Virus record (IMG/VR): IMGVR_UViG_3300036791_000419 | Location: 1 to 40,082 of that record | Length of the DNA stretch: 40,082 nt | Source: a virus | Reading direction: 5' to 3' (one strand) | Part shown: positions 26,171 through 31,919 of the stretch, piece after piece | Layout: each line of letters opens with the position of its first letter | Position numbering within the stretch: position 1 is the first letter of the stretch | Program-made: the position numbers and the translations under genes | The notes under the pieces: model-generated | Databases searched by the model: none | Seen by the model: the letters and a program-made list of their open reading frames with translations, nothing else | Told to the model about the DNA's origin: nothing

Positions 26171-26233
26171 TTGGGAAACAAGTTTAAAAAGTTGGGACTC
26201 TCGTTTCAGATTCTGGGACTCGGTTTCCCGGTT
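26171..26233 (+). repeat. Three 21-bp iterons upstream of the initiator gene
   Basis: TTGGGA begins at 26171 and 26192, and CTGGGA at 26213, so the spacing is exactly 21 bp (two helical turns). The first two units share TTGGGA..C..GTTT; the third has GTTT one base earlier. Inverted GTTTCCC copies follow at 26223-26229 and 26252-26258. Iterons of about 20-22 bp next to a rep gene are the classic initiator-binding array. Confidence 0.65.
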
Positions 26234-26284
26234 TTCTGCGGGTTAGAGCATGTTTCCCTTCTTAATATAAAAAAGGGAGGGTTT

Positions 26285-26357
26285 TCCGAGGTTATCCACG
26301 CTTCGCCGGCGCGCTAATCCGAAAAGCTGGTGACGGCGAGGGGTGGATAACCTCGGA
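26285..26357. repeat. 15-bp inverted repeat with DnaA-box-like cores
   Basis: TCCGAGGTTATCCAC (26285-26299) and its exact reverse complement (26343-26357) are 43 bases apart. Each arm carries TTATCCAC(G), one base from the consensus DnaA box TTATCCACA. The A/T patch TTAATATAAAAAAG (26262-26275) is just to the left. It could load host DnaA at the origin, or be an operator or recombination core. Confidence 0.65.
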
Positions 26358-26405
26358 TTGCACCGAATCTCGCAAGAACGCAGCGGGCAAGAGGAGCGCC
26401 GCTGG

Positions 26406-26461
26406 TCGCGGCGCGTGCAAGGCCTGACGGCCCTAAAAGGAACGCGCCTCGCGGCGCGTGC
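26406..26461. repeat. 13-bp direct repeat with a 7-bp tetraloop hairpin
   Basis: TCGCGGCGCGTGC occurs at 26406-26418 and 26449-26461. ACGCGCC (26442-26448) pairs with GGCGCGT (26453-26459) around a TCGC tetraloop, overlapping the second copy. It lies between the origin-like repeats and the end of the recombinase operon, so it could be part of an attachment site, a regulatory RNA or an origin element. Confidence 0.4.
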
Positions 26462-26573
26462 GCATGATTGGTTCGGCGGCCTGGCGGCCGCATTGGCTTG
26501 GCAGAAAGGAGTCAGGCTCGGGCGGCGATCGCATTGCCGGAATTTGCCAGCCTCGAGCTCGCACAGCGCGCAA

Positions 26574-26611
26574 ACGCAAACGGCCGCCTCCTGATAGCCA
26601 GGAAGCGGCCG
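26574..26611 (-). terminator. Intrinsic terminator ending the parA-recombinase operon
   Basis: Read on the minus strand, CGGCCGC and TCCTG pair with CAGGA and GCGGCCG, with a one-base mismatch between the two stem parts and a five-base loop. TTTGCGTTTGCG follows. It lies 27 bases beyond the stop of the last gene of the operon and separates it from the origin and rep gene. Confidence 0.65.
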
Positions 26612-26638
26612 ATGCGCTGAGAGGGCTTCTATGGGCGT

Positions 26639-26827
26639 TTACTCGTCCGGCGGCGGTCCAATGAAGCGCGCGCGGGCCATCGCCATCAGAGCGCCGCCAT
26701 GCAGCACGATCAATTCCGGGCCTTTCATGCCCACGGCGATGCCGAAAGTTAGATCGTCGGCGACGAAAGCGAGCTTGCCGGCGCGGCGATAAGTGTCAAA
26801 GCCGGCGCGGAATTCATCCTCGGTCAT
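26639..26827 (-). CDS. Hypothetical protein downstream of recombinase, 62 aa
   Basis: The ATG overlaps the recombinase stop (ATGA), so it is coupled to it. The product is acidic at the N-terminus (MTEDEFRAGFDTYRRAGKLA) with a central beta-like stretch (LTFGIAVGMKGPELIVLHGG) and no membrane segment. Size and place could fit a recombination directionality factor, but it lacks a clear winged-helix or HTH and is not especially basic, so I leave it as unknown. It is the last gene before the terminator. Confidence 0.6.
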   Translation of the reverse strand: MTEDEFRAGFDTYRRAGKLAFVADDLTFGIAVGMKGPELIVLHGGALMAMARARFIGPPPDE

Positions 26828-28074
26828 GCTGCCTCCTCCAAGCTCGAGGCGAGCGCGGCCGCGGTCATGGTCGGATCGATCGGGCCGTAAACCTTGAGCA
26901 TCATGGCGATGCTTTCAGGGCTATGGCCGGTGATGCTGGCGATCGCGGCCGGGACCATACCGCGGCGGCGCAGGCGCACGACGCGCGTTCGGCGCAGATC
27001 GTGCCAGACGAGCTCGCGCATGTGCGCGCGGCCGGTCGCTGTGGCGGCGTGCGCGAGCACGGCCGACCAGGCGGCGATAAATGCGCGCTGCTTGAACGGC
27101 AGGCCGGTGCGATCGTCAACGATGACGTGCGTGAGCAGCCGGCGCGGCTCGGCGGCGCGATCGCGCGCGCGGTTGGCGGCGAGCGCGGCCTCGACCTTGC
27201 GGCGCAAGCTCGCCTCGAACGGGATTTCGAGGCGCACGCGCGCCTTGCCGGTTTCACCTTTCGACTGCGCCAGGTTCCAGCCCATGACCAGGCCGGCCGG
27301 ATCGGCGAAGCGCGCGCGCACCGCGGGATCGATCTCGAGCGCCTGGTACTGGCCTTCGGTGAAGCCGAGCAGATCGGCTTCGCGCTGCGCGGTGTAGAGG
27401 CCGAGCTCGAGCGCGAGCGCCAGGCTTGGCAGGCCCAGGTCATAGGCCGCGGCCGTAAACGCGGCTTCATCGTCGCCTTCCCATACGATCGCGCGCGGCG
27501 GCGGCGCGCCCAGGCCGAAGGCCGTGGCCGGGTTGGAATTCTTGGGAATGAGGTCGATCGCTTCGGCGAAGGCGAACAGCTGGCGCAGCTGCTTCAACAG
27601 ATTGAAGGCCGCGGCGTGGCCGATGCCGCCGCGCTCGGGTGGCGGCGCCATCTTGTCGCGCAAGGTGCCGATCCGCTTGGGCGTAACCCAGGCCAAACTC
27701 TTTTCGCCGGCCCAGGCCTCGATCCGCTTGAGGCTCGTCTCATAGGTCGCTTGGGTCTTGGCCTTGATTTTCGCGCGGTCGGTCGCGGCGCATTTGCCGC
27801 CGATCACCTGGCGCCGATAGAGCGCGACGAGCGCGCCGACTGTGCCTCCCGATCCCCGCTTCCCCGCACCGCCAGGCATAGCGGCGCCATTTTTCCAGGC
27901 TGCAACTTCGGCATTGCGCTTCTCGGCGGCGACGATCGCCTGGCCCTTGTCCTTGCCGAGCGCCATCGCCTGCCATCCGGCCGCGAGCAGCGTCTTGCTC
28001 GGGCGCCAGTACCAGCTGGTAATGCCGGCCTGGTTGGTCATGGGCCGCAGCCCGTTGATCTTCAAATTAGCCAT
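26824..28074 (-). CDS. int: Tyrosine recombinase / integrase
   Basis: 416 aa from ATG 28074, which overlaps the end of the HTH gene by eight bases; the longer reading upstream is a shadow of that gene. The catalytic set is visible: Arg231 (YTAQREADLL), His358 and Arg361 (WHDLRRT), His384 (ITGHSPESI) and the nucleophile Tyr396 (LKVYGP). The N-terminal 190 residues are basic and helical and include an arm/core-binding region (GGTVGALVALYRRQVI, then TYETSLKRIEAWAG). It would integrate and excise the phage at a host attachment site, or resolve plasmid multimers, as its linkage to parA suggests. Neither an attP core nor a tRNA fragment could be identified. Confidence 0.9.
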   Translation of the reverse strand: MANLKINGLRPMTNQAGITSWYWRPSKTLLAAGWQAMALGKDKGQAIVAAEKRNAEVAAWKNGAAMPGGAGKRGSGGTVGALVALYRRQVIGGKCAATDRAKIKAKTQATYETSLKRIEAWAGEKSLAWVTPKRIGTLRDKMAPPPERGGIGHAAAFNLLKQLRQLFAFAEAIDLIPKNSNPATAFGLGAPPPRAIVWEGDDEAAFTAAAYDLGLPSLALALELGLYTAQREADLLGFTEGQYQALEIDPAVRARFADPAGLVMGWNLAQSKGETGKARVRLEIPFEASLRRKVEAALAANRARDRAAEPRRLLTHVIVDDRTGLPFKQRAFIAAWSAVLAHAATATGRAHMRELVWHDLRRTRVVRLRRRGMVPAAIASITGHSPESIAMMLKVYGPIDPTMTAAALASSLEEAA

Positions 28075-28360
28075 GGCGTGAAGCCCCCTTGTAACGGCCA
28101 TCGGCGCGCGGCTGATCGGGCGCCAGGTTGTCGGAAAAGGCCGGATCGATCCGGCGCTCGAGAGCGCGGCAATCGGCGATGTGGCGGCGCAGAGCGGCGG
28201 CCATATCGCGCATAAAGCCATCATGGAGCGGCGTCTGGCCGGCCGCGAGGCGGACCATGGTGCGCTCGTTGATCTCGAGCATCCGCGCGGCCTCGCGCGT
28301 GCCACCGACAAGGCGGATGGCCTGGCGGAAGAGTTCGAGTTGGGTGTCGGGATCGGTCAT
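28067..28360 (-). CDS. Small helix-turn-helix DNA-binding protein, 97 aa
   Basis: ATG overlaps the stop of the ribbon-helix-helix gene (ATGA). Residues about 8-55 (LFRQAIRLVGGTREAARMLE, then INERTMVRLAAGQTPLHDGF) form a Cro/XRE-like HTH with the 'A.la..l.is...v...l.G' rhythm, followed by a helix RDMAAALRRHI. The C-terminal 35 residues are Asp/Arg-rich and probably disordered. Lying between the partition pair and the recombinase, it could regulate the recombinase or act as a directionality factor. This is an inference from order only. Confidence 0.7.
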   Translation of the reverse strand: MTDPDTQLELFRQAIRLVGGTREAARMLEINERTMVRLAAGQTPLHDGFMRDMAAALRRHIADCRALERRIDPAFSDNLAPDQPRADGRYKGASRHG

Positions 28361-28629
28361 AGGGTTTCGCCAAATCTTTCTTGCGTGCGGTACTTCTCGA
28401 CGATGAGCTCGAGCGCCTCGGCGAGCAGATCTTGCTGCGTGCGCCGCGAGCGCACGGCCAGGATCCGGAATTCCTCGGCGATCGGGTCGGTAGGATCGAA
28501 ATAGCCGCCGATGTGCGATCGGCCGGCGTTGGCTTGGCGGCGCTTGGGCGCCGGCGCGACAGCGGCGGCCTCGAGCTCGGCGCCGCGATCGGCCGGCGCA
28601 TCGGTAAGCAACAGGCTACGTTTTGCCAT
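28357..28629 (-). CDS. Ribbon-helix-helix partition partner (ParB/ParG-like), 90 aa
   Basis: ATG 28629 follows AAGGATTTCACA, 12 bases after the parA stop. The first 45 residues are flexible and basic (AVAPAPKRRQANAGRSH). The second half, GGYFDPTDPIAEEFRILAVR followed by SRRTQQDLLAEALELIVEKY, is a ribbon-helix-helix domain. Short basic-tail plus RHH proteins directly after a small ParA are the centromere-binding partners of type Ib partition systems (ParG, Omega), where the flexible tail stimulates the ParA ATPase. It likely binds a parS and represses the operon. Candidate sites are at 29319-29350 and the heptamer arrays near 38317-38581. Confidence 0.75.
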   Translation of the reverse strand: MAKRSLLLTDAPADRGAELEAAAVAPAPKRRQANAGRSHIGGYFDPTDPIAEEFRILAVRSRRTQQDLLAEALELIVEKYRTQERFGETL

Positions 28630-28640
28630 TGTGAAATCCT

Positions 28641-29321
28641 TCAAGGCTGAATGGTTGACGGTGTGATGGTTTGCATAGTTGCAAGCGTGAAGTTGTGCAG
28701 TGCTGCAATCTCCTGCATCGCCTTGCCGCCCGGCTCGAATTCGCCCACGGCCAAGCCATGCGGCCAGGCATGGCGGAACGCAGAGCGCTCGCGCACGACA
28801 ACCGGCGCGCAAGCCAGACCGGCGGCGCCGGCGAGCTCGCTGGCATCCTCGAGCAGCGCACGCGCCGAGACTGGCGCGGTATTGAGCACAACAAAGGCCT
28901 GCTTGGCCGCGGTCGCGATCAGGTGCGCGGTGCGGCGGATGGCATCGAGGTCGATCAGGCTTGGCCGGCAGGGGATGAGGACAAGATCGGACAGACGGAC
29001 GGCCTCGGCCGCCTCGTTGCTGGCCGCCGGCGGCGTGTCGAGGATCGCCAGGCCAAAGCCGGCGGCGCGCGCGGCGGTCAACCAGGCCGGCAGGCGCCGC
29101 GCGCTCAAGGGCTCGACGTGGGGCATATCGCCATCGACGGCATTGGGCAGGCGGTGTTCGTTGGCTAGGCGGCGTTCGTGCCAGGCGGTGGCGCTTTCCT
29201 GGCTATCGAGATCGGCGATCGCCGTGCGGATCCCCGCATATTCGGCGGTGACGGCGAGATTCACGGCGAGCGTGGTTTTGCCGACGCCTCCCTTTTGTGC
29301 TGCAATTGTGATAATGTGCAT
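28641..29321 (-). CDS. parA: ParA-type partition ATPase
   Basis: 226 aa from ATG 29321, with AAAGGA at 29331-29336. The deviant Walker A box KGGVGKTT is at residues 10-17, with the signature Lys10; LAILDTPPA is the Walker B region. There is no N-terminal HTH, so this is the short (type Ib) class that relies on its partner for DNA binding and autoregulation. It would segregate the plasmid-state prophage at cell division by forming dynamic gradients on the nucleoid. It is the first gene of parA-RHH-HTH-recombinase and is preceded by an 87-base gap with promoter- and operator-like elements. Confidence 0.9.
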   Translation of the reverse strand: MHIITIAAQKGGVGKTTLAVNLAVTAEYAGIRTAIADLDSQESATAWHERRLANEHRLPNAVDGDMPHVEPLSARRLPAWLTAARAAGFGLAILDTPPAASNEAAEAVRLSDLVLIPCRPSLIDLDAIRRTAHLIATAAKQAFVVLNTAPVSARALLEDASELAGAAGLACAPVVVRERSAFRHAWPHGLAVGEFEPGGKAMQEIAALHNFTLATMQTITPSTIQP

Positions 29322-29350
29322 TCGTGCATCCTTTCATGGTTGCACGAATG
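29319..29350. promoter_or_regulatory. 10-bp inverted repeat over the parA start codon (operator/parS candidate)
   Basis: CATTCGTGCA (29319-29328) and TGCACGAATG (29341-29350) are perfect complements around 12 bases. The left arm contains the parA ATG and the spacer contains its ribosome site (AAAGGA), so a bound protein or a folded RNA here would block parA translation or transcription. TGCA cores recur nearby. Confidence 0.6.
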
Positions 29351-29378
29351 GGATACTGCACAAACGCAGGCCTGACAA
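29350..29378 (-). promoter_or_regulatory. Candidate parA promoter
   Basis: On the minus strand TTGTCA (29378-29373), a 17-base spacer and TATCCC (29355-29350) give a moderate sigma70-like promoter. The -10 touches the right arm of the inverted repeat at 29319-29350, which would suit autorepression by the partition protein. Confidence 0.4.
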
Positions 29379-29385
29379 TATGAAG

Positions 29386-29403
29386 GCTTGCAAACCTGCA
29401 AGC
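29386..29403. other. GCTTGCA/TGCAAGC hairpin between the two halves of the maintenance operon
   Basis: Seven perfect pairs close a four-base AACC loop at 29386-29403, six bases beyond the stop of the 91-aa gene. The arms share the TTGCA/TGCAA core seen around parA. It may be a weak terminator for the upstream small-gene cluster or a binding site for the partition protein. Confidence 0.4.
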
Positions 29404-29408
29404 GCGGG

Positions 29409-29684
29409 TTAGCGCTGCTGGAACTGGCGGAAATAGGCCTCGAGCTCGTCGTTCAGCGCGGAAACTTTGGCCAGATCCGGGTCGGTCGGTTCGTCGCCCT
29501 CGTCCATTTGCATCAAGAACCAATTGAACAGGCACAAGCCGCCCGCATAGAACGCATTGCGCATTTCCTTGATCTGGATCGGCGGGGCGTTCGCCGGGAT
29601 CGTCTTGTCTTTGAACCCGTCCCACATTTCAGCCATGGTTTCGCCGCTAACGATCTTTTGGTTCGCGGTCTTGCCTGCACTCAT
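29409..29684 (-). CDS. Conserved-type phage hypothetical protein, 91 aa
   Basis: ATG overlaps the upstream gene's stop (ATGA). The product has a central amphipathic and aromatic block, IKEMRNAFYAGGLCLFNWFL, flanked by charged helices (TMAEMWDGFKDK and KVSALNDELEAYFRQFQQR). The 'mR.AFyaG.....wfl' motif is familiar from small uncharacterised phage proteins and its role is unknown. No membrane segment is strong enough to call, although LCLFNWFL is hydrophobic. It ends the cluster of small genes upstream of parA. Confidence 0.65.
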   Translation of the reverse strand: MSAGKTANQKIVSGETMAEMWDGFKDKTIPANAPPIQIKEMRNAFYAGGLCLFNWFLMQMDEGDEPTDPDLAKVSALNDELEAYFRQFQQR

Positions 29685-30256
29685 AGCTCGAGCTCCTCTT
29701 GCTGCGGCGGGTGACGCATAGCCTCAATCGTGGCCATGTGCGCCAACCATTCGCGCAGCGCGCGGTCCTCGGCTTTCGTGCGATCGTTGATCTTGGCGAG
29801 CGCCGGCCGCGCGCCGTTCGATGCGCGCCAGTCAAAGCCATCGTCATAGATCCATTCGAGCGCCTCGAGGCAGCGGATCCGATGGCGGCCGAGCGCTTCC
29901 TCGAGGCGGCCCTCGGCGATCCAGACCGGATAGAGCCGGCCGCGCAGCGCGAGCTCGTCGCGTAAGGCGTTGCGGCGATCGGCCCAGGTGAACGCATGGC
30001 CGGGCGGATCCCATGCCCGCGGCGCCGGCCACGGCGGGGAGAGGCGCGCCAGGTCGGCCAGCATCGCCGCAAACACGCCGATCCCATGCGCGGATTGCTC
30101 GGGCGTCTTGCGGCCCTTGCGCTCGAGCTCGGGATAGAGCGAGCGGCGCGCGGCGAGCTCGCGCTCGAGCTCGGCCCTAAGCGCCGCCCAGGTCACATCG
30201 GGGAAGGCATAGCACGGCGGCGTGCGCCATTGCTCCTCGAGCGCAATCTCGCTCAT
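29681..30256 (-). CDS. Hypothetical protein, 191 aa
   Basis: ATG overlaps the upstream stop (ATGA). The protein looks helical and contains many Arg, Glu, Leu and Trp residues, with two similar helical passages: ALRAELERELAARRSLYPEL and ALRDELALRGRLYPVW. Their resemblance suggests an internal duplication of a helical unit. The C-terminal end is acidic (PPQQEELEL). I recognise no family or catalytic motif. Codon use and coupling mark it as a real gene of the small-gene cluster. Confidence 0.65.
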   Translation of the reverse strand: MSEIALEEQWRTPPCYAFPDVTWAALRAELERELAARRSLYPELERKGRKTPEQSAHGIGVFAAMLADLARLSPPWPAPRAWDPPGHAFTWADRRNALRDELALRGRLYPVWIAEGRLEEALGRHRIRCLEALEWIYDDGFDWRASNGARPALAKINDRTKAEDRALREWLAHMATIEAMRHPPQQEELEL

Positions 30257-30528
30257 TCAGTGCTCGTCACCTCGGGATTGGCATCGCGCAGATAGCAGAG
30301 CGTATCAAACAGCGCCTTGGTCAGCGTCTCGAGCTCATCCATGTTGAATTCGACGTGCAGGCCGACAATCCCTTGGAGCATGACCAAGGTGGCGACGCCT
30401 TCGTATTTGTCGGCCAGCACGGTCATGTGATCGGCGGGGATCGCGTGCGAAGGCTTGCCATCGACCGTCAGGTCGAGAACGCCATGGCAGCGCGCGGTGA
30501 CAACCTCGATTCCGCGTTCGCCGCTCAC
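30253..30528 (-). CDS. Hypothetical protein, 91 aa, GTG start
   Basis: The start is GTG at 30528, overlapping the stop of the 48-aa gene (GTGA). The product has a beta-rich first half (IEVVTARCHGVLDLTV then HAIPADHMTVLADKYEG), a hydrophobic strand (VATLVMLQGIVGLHVEFN) and a C-terminal amphipathic helix (LETLTKALFDTLCYL). It does not resemble a membrane protein overall. No known family is recognised. Its stop overlaps the next ATG (ATGA). Confidence 0.6.
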   Translation of the reverse strand: MSGERGIEVVTARCHGVLDLTVDGKPSHAIPADHMTVLADKYEGVATLVMLQGIVGLHVEFNMDELETLTKALFDTLCYLRDANPEVTSTE

Positions 30529-30671
30529 TTCTTCTTGCCAGGCTTGGGCTTGGCTTTCGCGGCTCGGTTCAGCGAGGCGGCGACGGCTTGCTTTTGCGGA
30601 TAGCCGGCCTTGACCATTTCGCGAATATTACTGCTCACAGTTTTAGGACTGCTTCCCTTTTTCAGCGGCAT
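30525..30671 (-). CDS. Small basic phage protein (MPLKKG..KT family), 48 aa
   Basis: The product starts MPLKKGSSPKTVSSNIREM and continues with GYPQKQAVAASLNRA before a Lys/Pro tail. This is the layout of a widespread family of tiny basic phage proteins, with an N-terminal MPLKKG, a central helix and a 'p.KQAvA.al..a' motif. Function is unknown; DNA binding is plausible from charge. Its ATG at 30671 lies 29 bases inside the upstream gene, and its stop overlaps the next gene's GTG. Confidence 0.75.
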   Translation of the reverse strand: MPLKKGSSPKTVSSNIREMVKAGYPQKQAVAASLNRAAKAKPKPGKKK

Positions 30672-30930
30672 CGTCCGTCTCCACATAGCGCCCTTCGGCG
30701 CGGGCTATAAATTCTTTCATCATGGCCAAAGTATCGGTCCGCTCGGCATTGGAAATATAGTTCACGCGGCTGTCCTTGATATCGCCGAAGTGCGCGGTCA
30801 GCAGGACAAACGCGGTTTTCTTCTTGCCAATCTTGCCGTTGAACATTTCGTCGAGCGCCTTGGCGATCGCGCTCATTTGTGCATGGTAAGCCTCCTCGAT
30901 TGGCTGATCCCCCAGGTTCTTGCGCTTCAT
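30643..30930 (-). CDS. Conserved-type phage hypothetical protein, 95 aa
   Basis: I chose ATG 30930, which overlaps the preceding stop (ATGA), rather than the longer reading. The body includes KKTAFVLLTAHFGD and the motif VNYISNAERTDTLAMMKEFI followed by ARAEGRY. The 'YiSNa.R.d....l.e.i.r.eG' pattern is frequent in small uncharacterised phage proteins that lie near replication or lysogeny genes. Its biochemical role is unknown. It overlaps the 48-aa gene at its 3' end. Confidence 0.7.
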   Translation of the reverse strand: MKRKNLGDQPIEEAYHAQMSAIAKALDEMFNGKIGKKKTAFVLLTAHFGDIKDSRVNYISNAERTDTLAMMKEFIARAEGRYVETDDAAEKGKQS

Positions 30931-31028
30931 TGCAGGATCCAGACCAGGCCGGCGGCGAGCAGGATCCCACAGAGCAAGGCCAGCGCGATTGCCAGGCGCG
31001 GCCATGGCCGGCGCGGCGGCGGCGTCAG
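30927..31028 (-). CDS. Single-TM microprotein, 33 aa, probable CTG start
   Basis: No ATG, GTG or TTG is available in a sensible place in this frame. The most likely start is CTG at 31028, whose last two bases begin the upstream stop (cTGAcg). The product would be a Pro/Arg-rich head (TPPPRRPWPR) and one hydrophobic helix (LAIALALLCGILLAAGLVWI). This shape is common among phage micro-membrane proteins. Its stop overlaps the next ATG. The start codon is inferred. Confidence 0.5.
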   Translation of the reverse strand: MTPPPRRPWPRLAIALALLCGILLAAGLVWILQ

Positions 31029-31123
31029 CCCAGAACGGCGGAAATCGCCGCGATCACCCCAAACACAATCATCCAGAGCAAACAGCTGGCTCCAACGACG
31101 CCGGCCAGCTGGCCGCCGGTCAT
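31025..31123 (-). CDS. Single-TM microprotein, 32 aa
   Basis: ATG 31123 overlaps the stop of the 92-aa gene (ATGA), placing it in the coupled chain. The product starts MTGGQLAGVVGASCLLWMIV and is almost entirely one membrane helix with small residues at both ends. Function is unknown; candidate roles are holin-like or a regulator of an envelope process. Confidence 0.6.
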   Translation of the reverse strand: MTGGQLAGVVGASCLLWMIVFGVIAAISAVLG

Positions 31124-31398
31124 CGGCCATGGCCGGGCCCCCCGACGATCGCGGCCGGGCCGCTAGGCAGTAGTGCGGCCCGGCCACGCTCGGCCGGGCT
31201 CACCCCGGCGAGGGCGTTGGCGGCTTTGACCGGATCGCCGAACAGCGTCCAGGCGTTGAGCCAGGCGACCATGCCGGCGGGATCGGTGGCCGGGATCGGC
31301 ACCGGGCCAAAGCGGCGCGTTGGGGTATCGAGCGCGGCGAATTCGGCCTCCTCGCGGGTGACAAACCATTGCCCGGCATCGGTGCGCCAAAGGATCAT
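31120..31398 (-). CDS. Hypothetical protein with WLNAW motif, 92 aa
   Basis: ATG overlaps the upstream stop (ATGA). The product begins MILWRTDAGQWFVTREEAEF and contains PATDPAGMVAWLNAWTLFGD. The 107-aa gene at 35516-35839 has the matching passage VPTDKPGLLAWLNAWGD and also begins with a short strand followed by an 'eA' helix, so the two look like distant paralogues in different operons. The C-terminal part is Ala/Gly/Pro-rich. No function is known. Confidence 0.68.
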   Translation of the reverse strand: MILWRTDAGQWFVTREEAEFAALDTPTRRFGPVPIPATDPAGMVAWLNAWTLFGDPVKAANALAGVSPAERGRAALLPSGPAAIVGGPGHGR

Positions 31399-31703
31399 TG
31401 CAGCGTCTCCCCCAGGCTGATGGTGATTTCGCCGGGTTCGCTGCCGTCCTTGTCAGCCATGCGGTTCCAGTCGGCAAGCGCGCCGGCGATCGCGAACTCG
31501 AGCAGCTGCAAGCCGATGCCATAGGCGTTCGACCAGGCGTGCGCGCTGGCTCGGCCGCTCGTGAAATTGAACGCATCGAGCGCGCAGGTCGCCGCGCAGA
31601 ACGCGAGATCGATGCTTTCGTCGGCTTCGGCGGCGGGGATGCCGCCGGCGACGAGCTCGGTGCGGATCTTGCGGCGCATCGAAAGTTCATCGATTTGGCG
31701 CAT
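31395..31703 (-). CDS. Hypothetical protein, first gene of the maintenance operon, 102 aa
   Basis: ATG 31703 is preceded by GGAGG six bases upstream, the best ribosome site of the operon, fitting a promoter-proximal gene. The product has a charged N-terminus (MRQIDELSMRRKIRTELVAG), an Ala/Cys/Phe-rich central helix (ESIDLAFCAATCALDAFNF) and a second helix (GLQLLEFAIAGALADW). It is not a clear DNA-binding protein. Unknown family. Transcription would start in the divergent control region at 31704-31919. Confidence 0.65.
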   Translation of the reverse strand: MRQIDELSMRRKIRTELVAGGIPAAEADESIDLAFCAATCALDAFNFTSGRASAHAWSNAYGIGLQLLEFAIAGALADWNRMADKDGSEPGEITISLGETLQ

Positions 31704-31919
31704 TTTGGCCTCCGCTCGTCAGAAGTTCGTCAGAATTAAAGTTTACTTTTGAAAACTTCCAGAAATGCAAGTCGGGGAATCCCCGATAAGCCTAGTGTCA
31801 GCGCTCTGCTTACTTGCTGGCATGACAACAATCTTGGCGGAAATGTCGGCCGCGGAGATTCTGCATTTAGCCGATTTGCCGCTTGTCATGGGGTAAGCCC
31901 GAGTATTAACCAATGCAAT
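31704..31919. promoter_or_regulatory. Divergent control region between maintenance and early operons
   Basis: This 216-base gap separates the minus-strand maintenance operon from the plus-strand XRE regulator and has no convincing gene. It contains two direct TCGTCAGAA copies one helical turn apart (31716-31724, 31727-31735), an A/T-rich stretch, a near-perfect palindrome TCGGGGAATCCCCGA (31772-31786), and an inverted pair CATGACAA (31821-31828) and TTGTCATG (31883-31890). These are the kind of operators a lysogeny switch uses. Promoter hexamers are weak by eye apart from the one listed for the regulator. Confidence 0.6.
31883..31909 (+). promoter_or_regulatory. Candidate promoter for the XRE regulator (possibly leaderless)
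   Basis: TTGTCA (31883-31888), a 15-base spacer and TATTAA (31904-31909) precede ATG 31920 by ten bases. No Shine-Dalgarno sequence lies in between, so transcription may begin at or next to the start codon, as for lambda cI. The -35 lies within the right arm of an inverted repeat. The short spacer lowers confidence. Confidence 0.4.

Larger units (their letters stand above)
26102..26573. other. Candidate plasmid replication origin region
   Basis: This 472-base gene-free stretch is the most A/T-rich intergenic region of the genome in its first half. It holds three TGGGA-led repeats at exact 21-base spacing, a TTAATATAAAAAAG patch and a 15-bp inverted repeat containing DnaA-box-like TTATCCAC. 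The second half (26360-26573) is G/C-rich with a 13-bp direct repeat and a small hairpin and no convincing ORF; the recombinase's phage attachment site might also lie here but cannot be identified. Confidence 0.6.

Noticed and set aside
26360-26640. tRNA gene or tRNA-derived attachment site near the recombinase
   Set aside because: No cloverleaf or T-arm motif could be folded by eye; a GGTTCG stretch at about 26470 has no partner arm.
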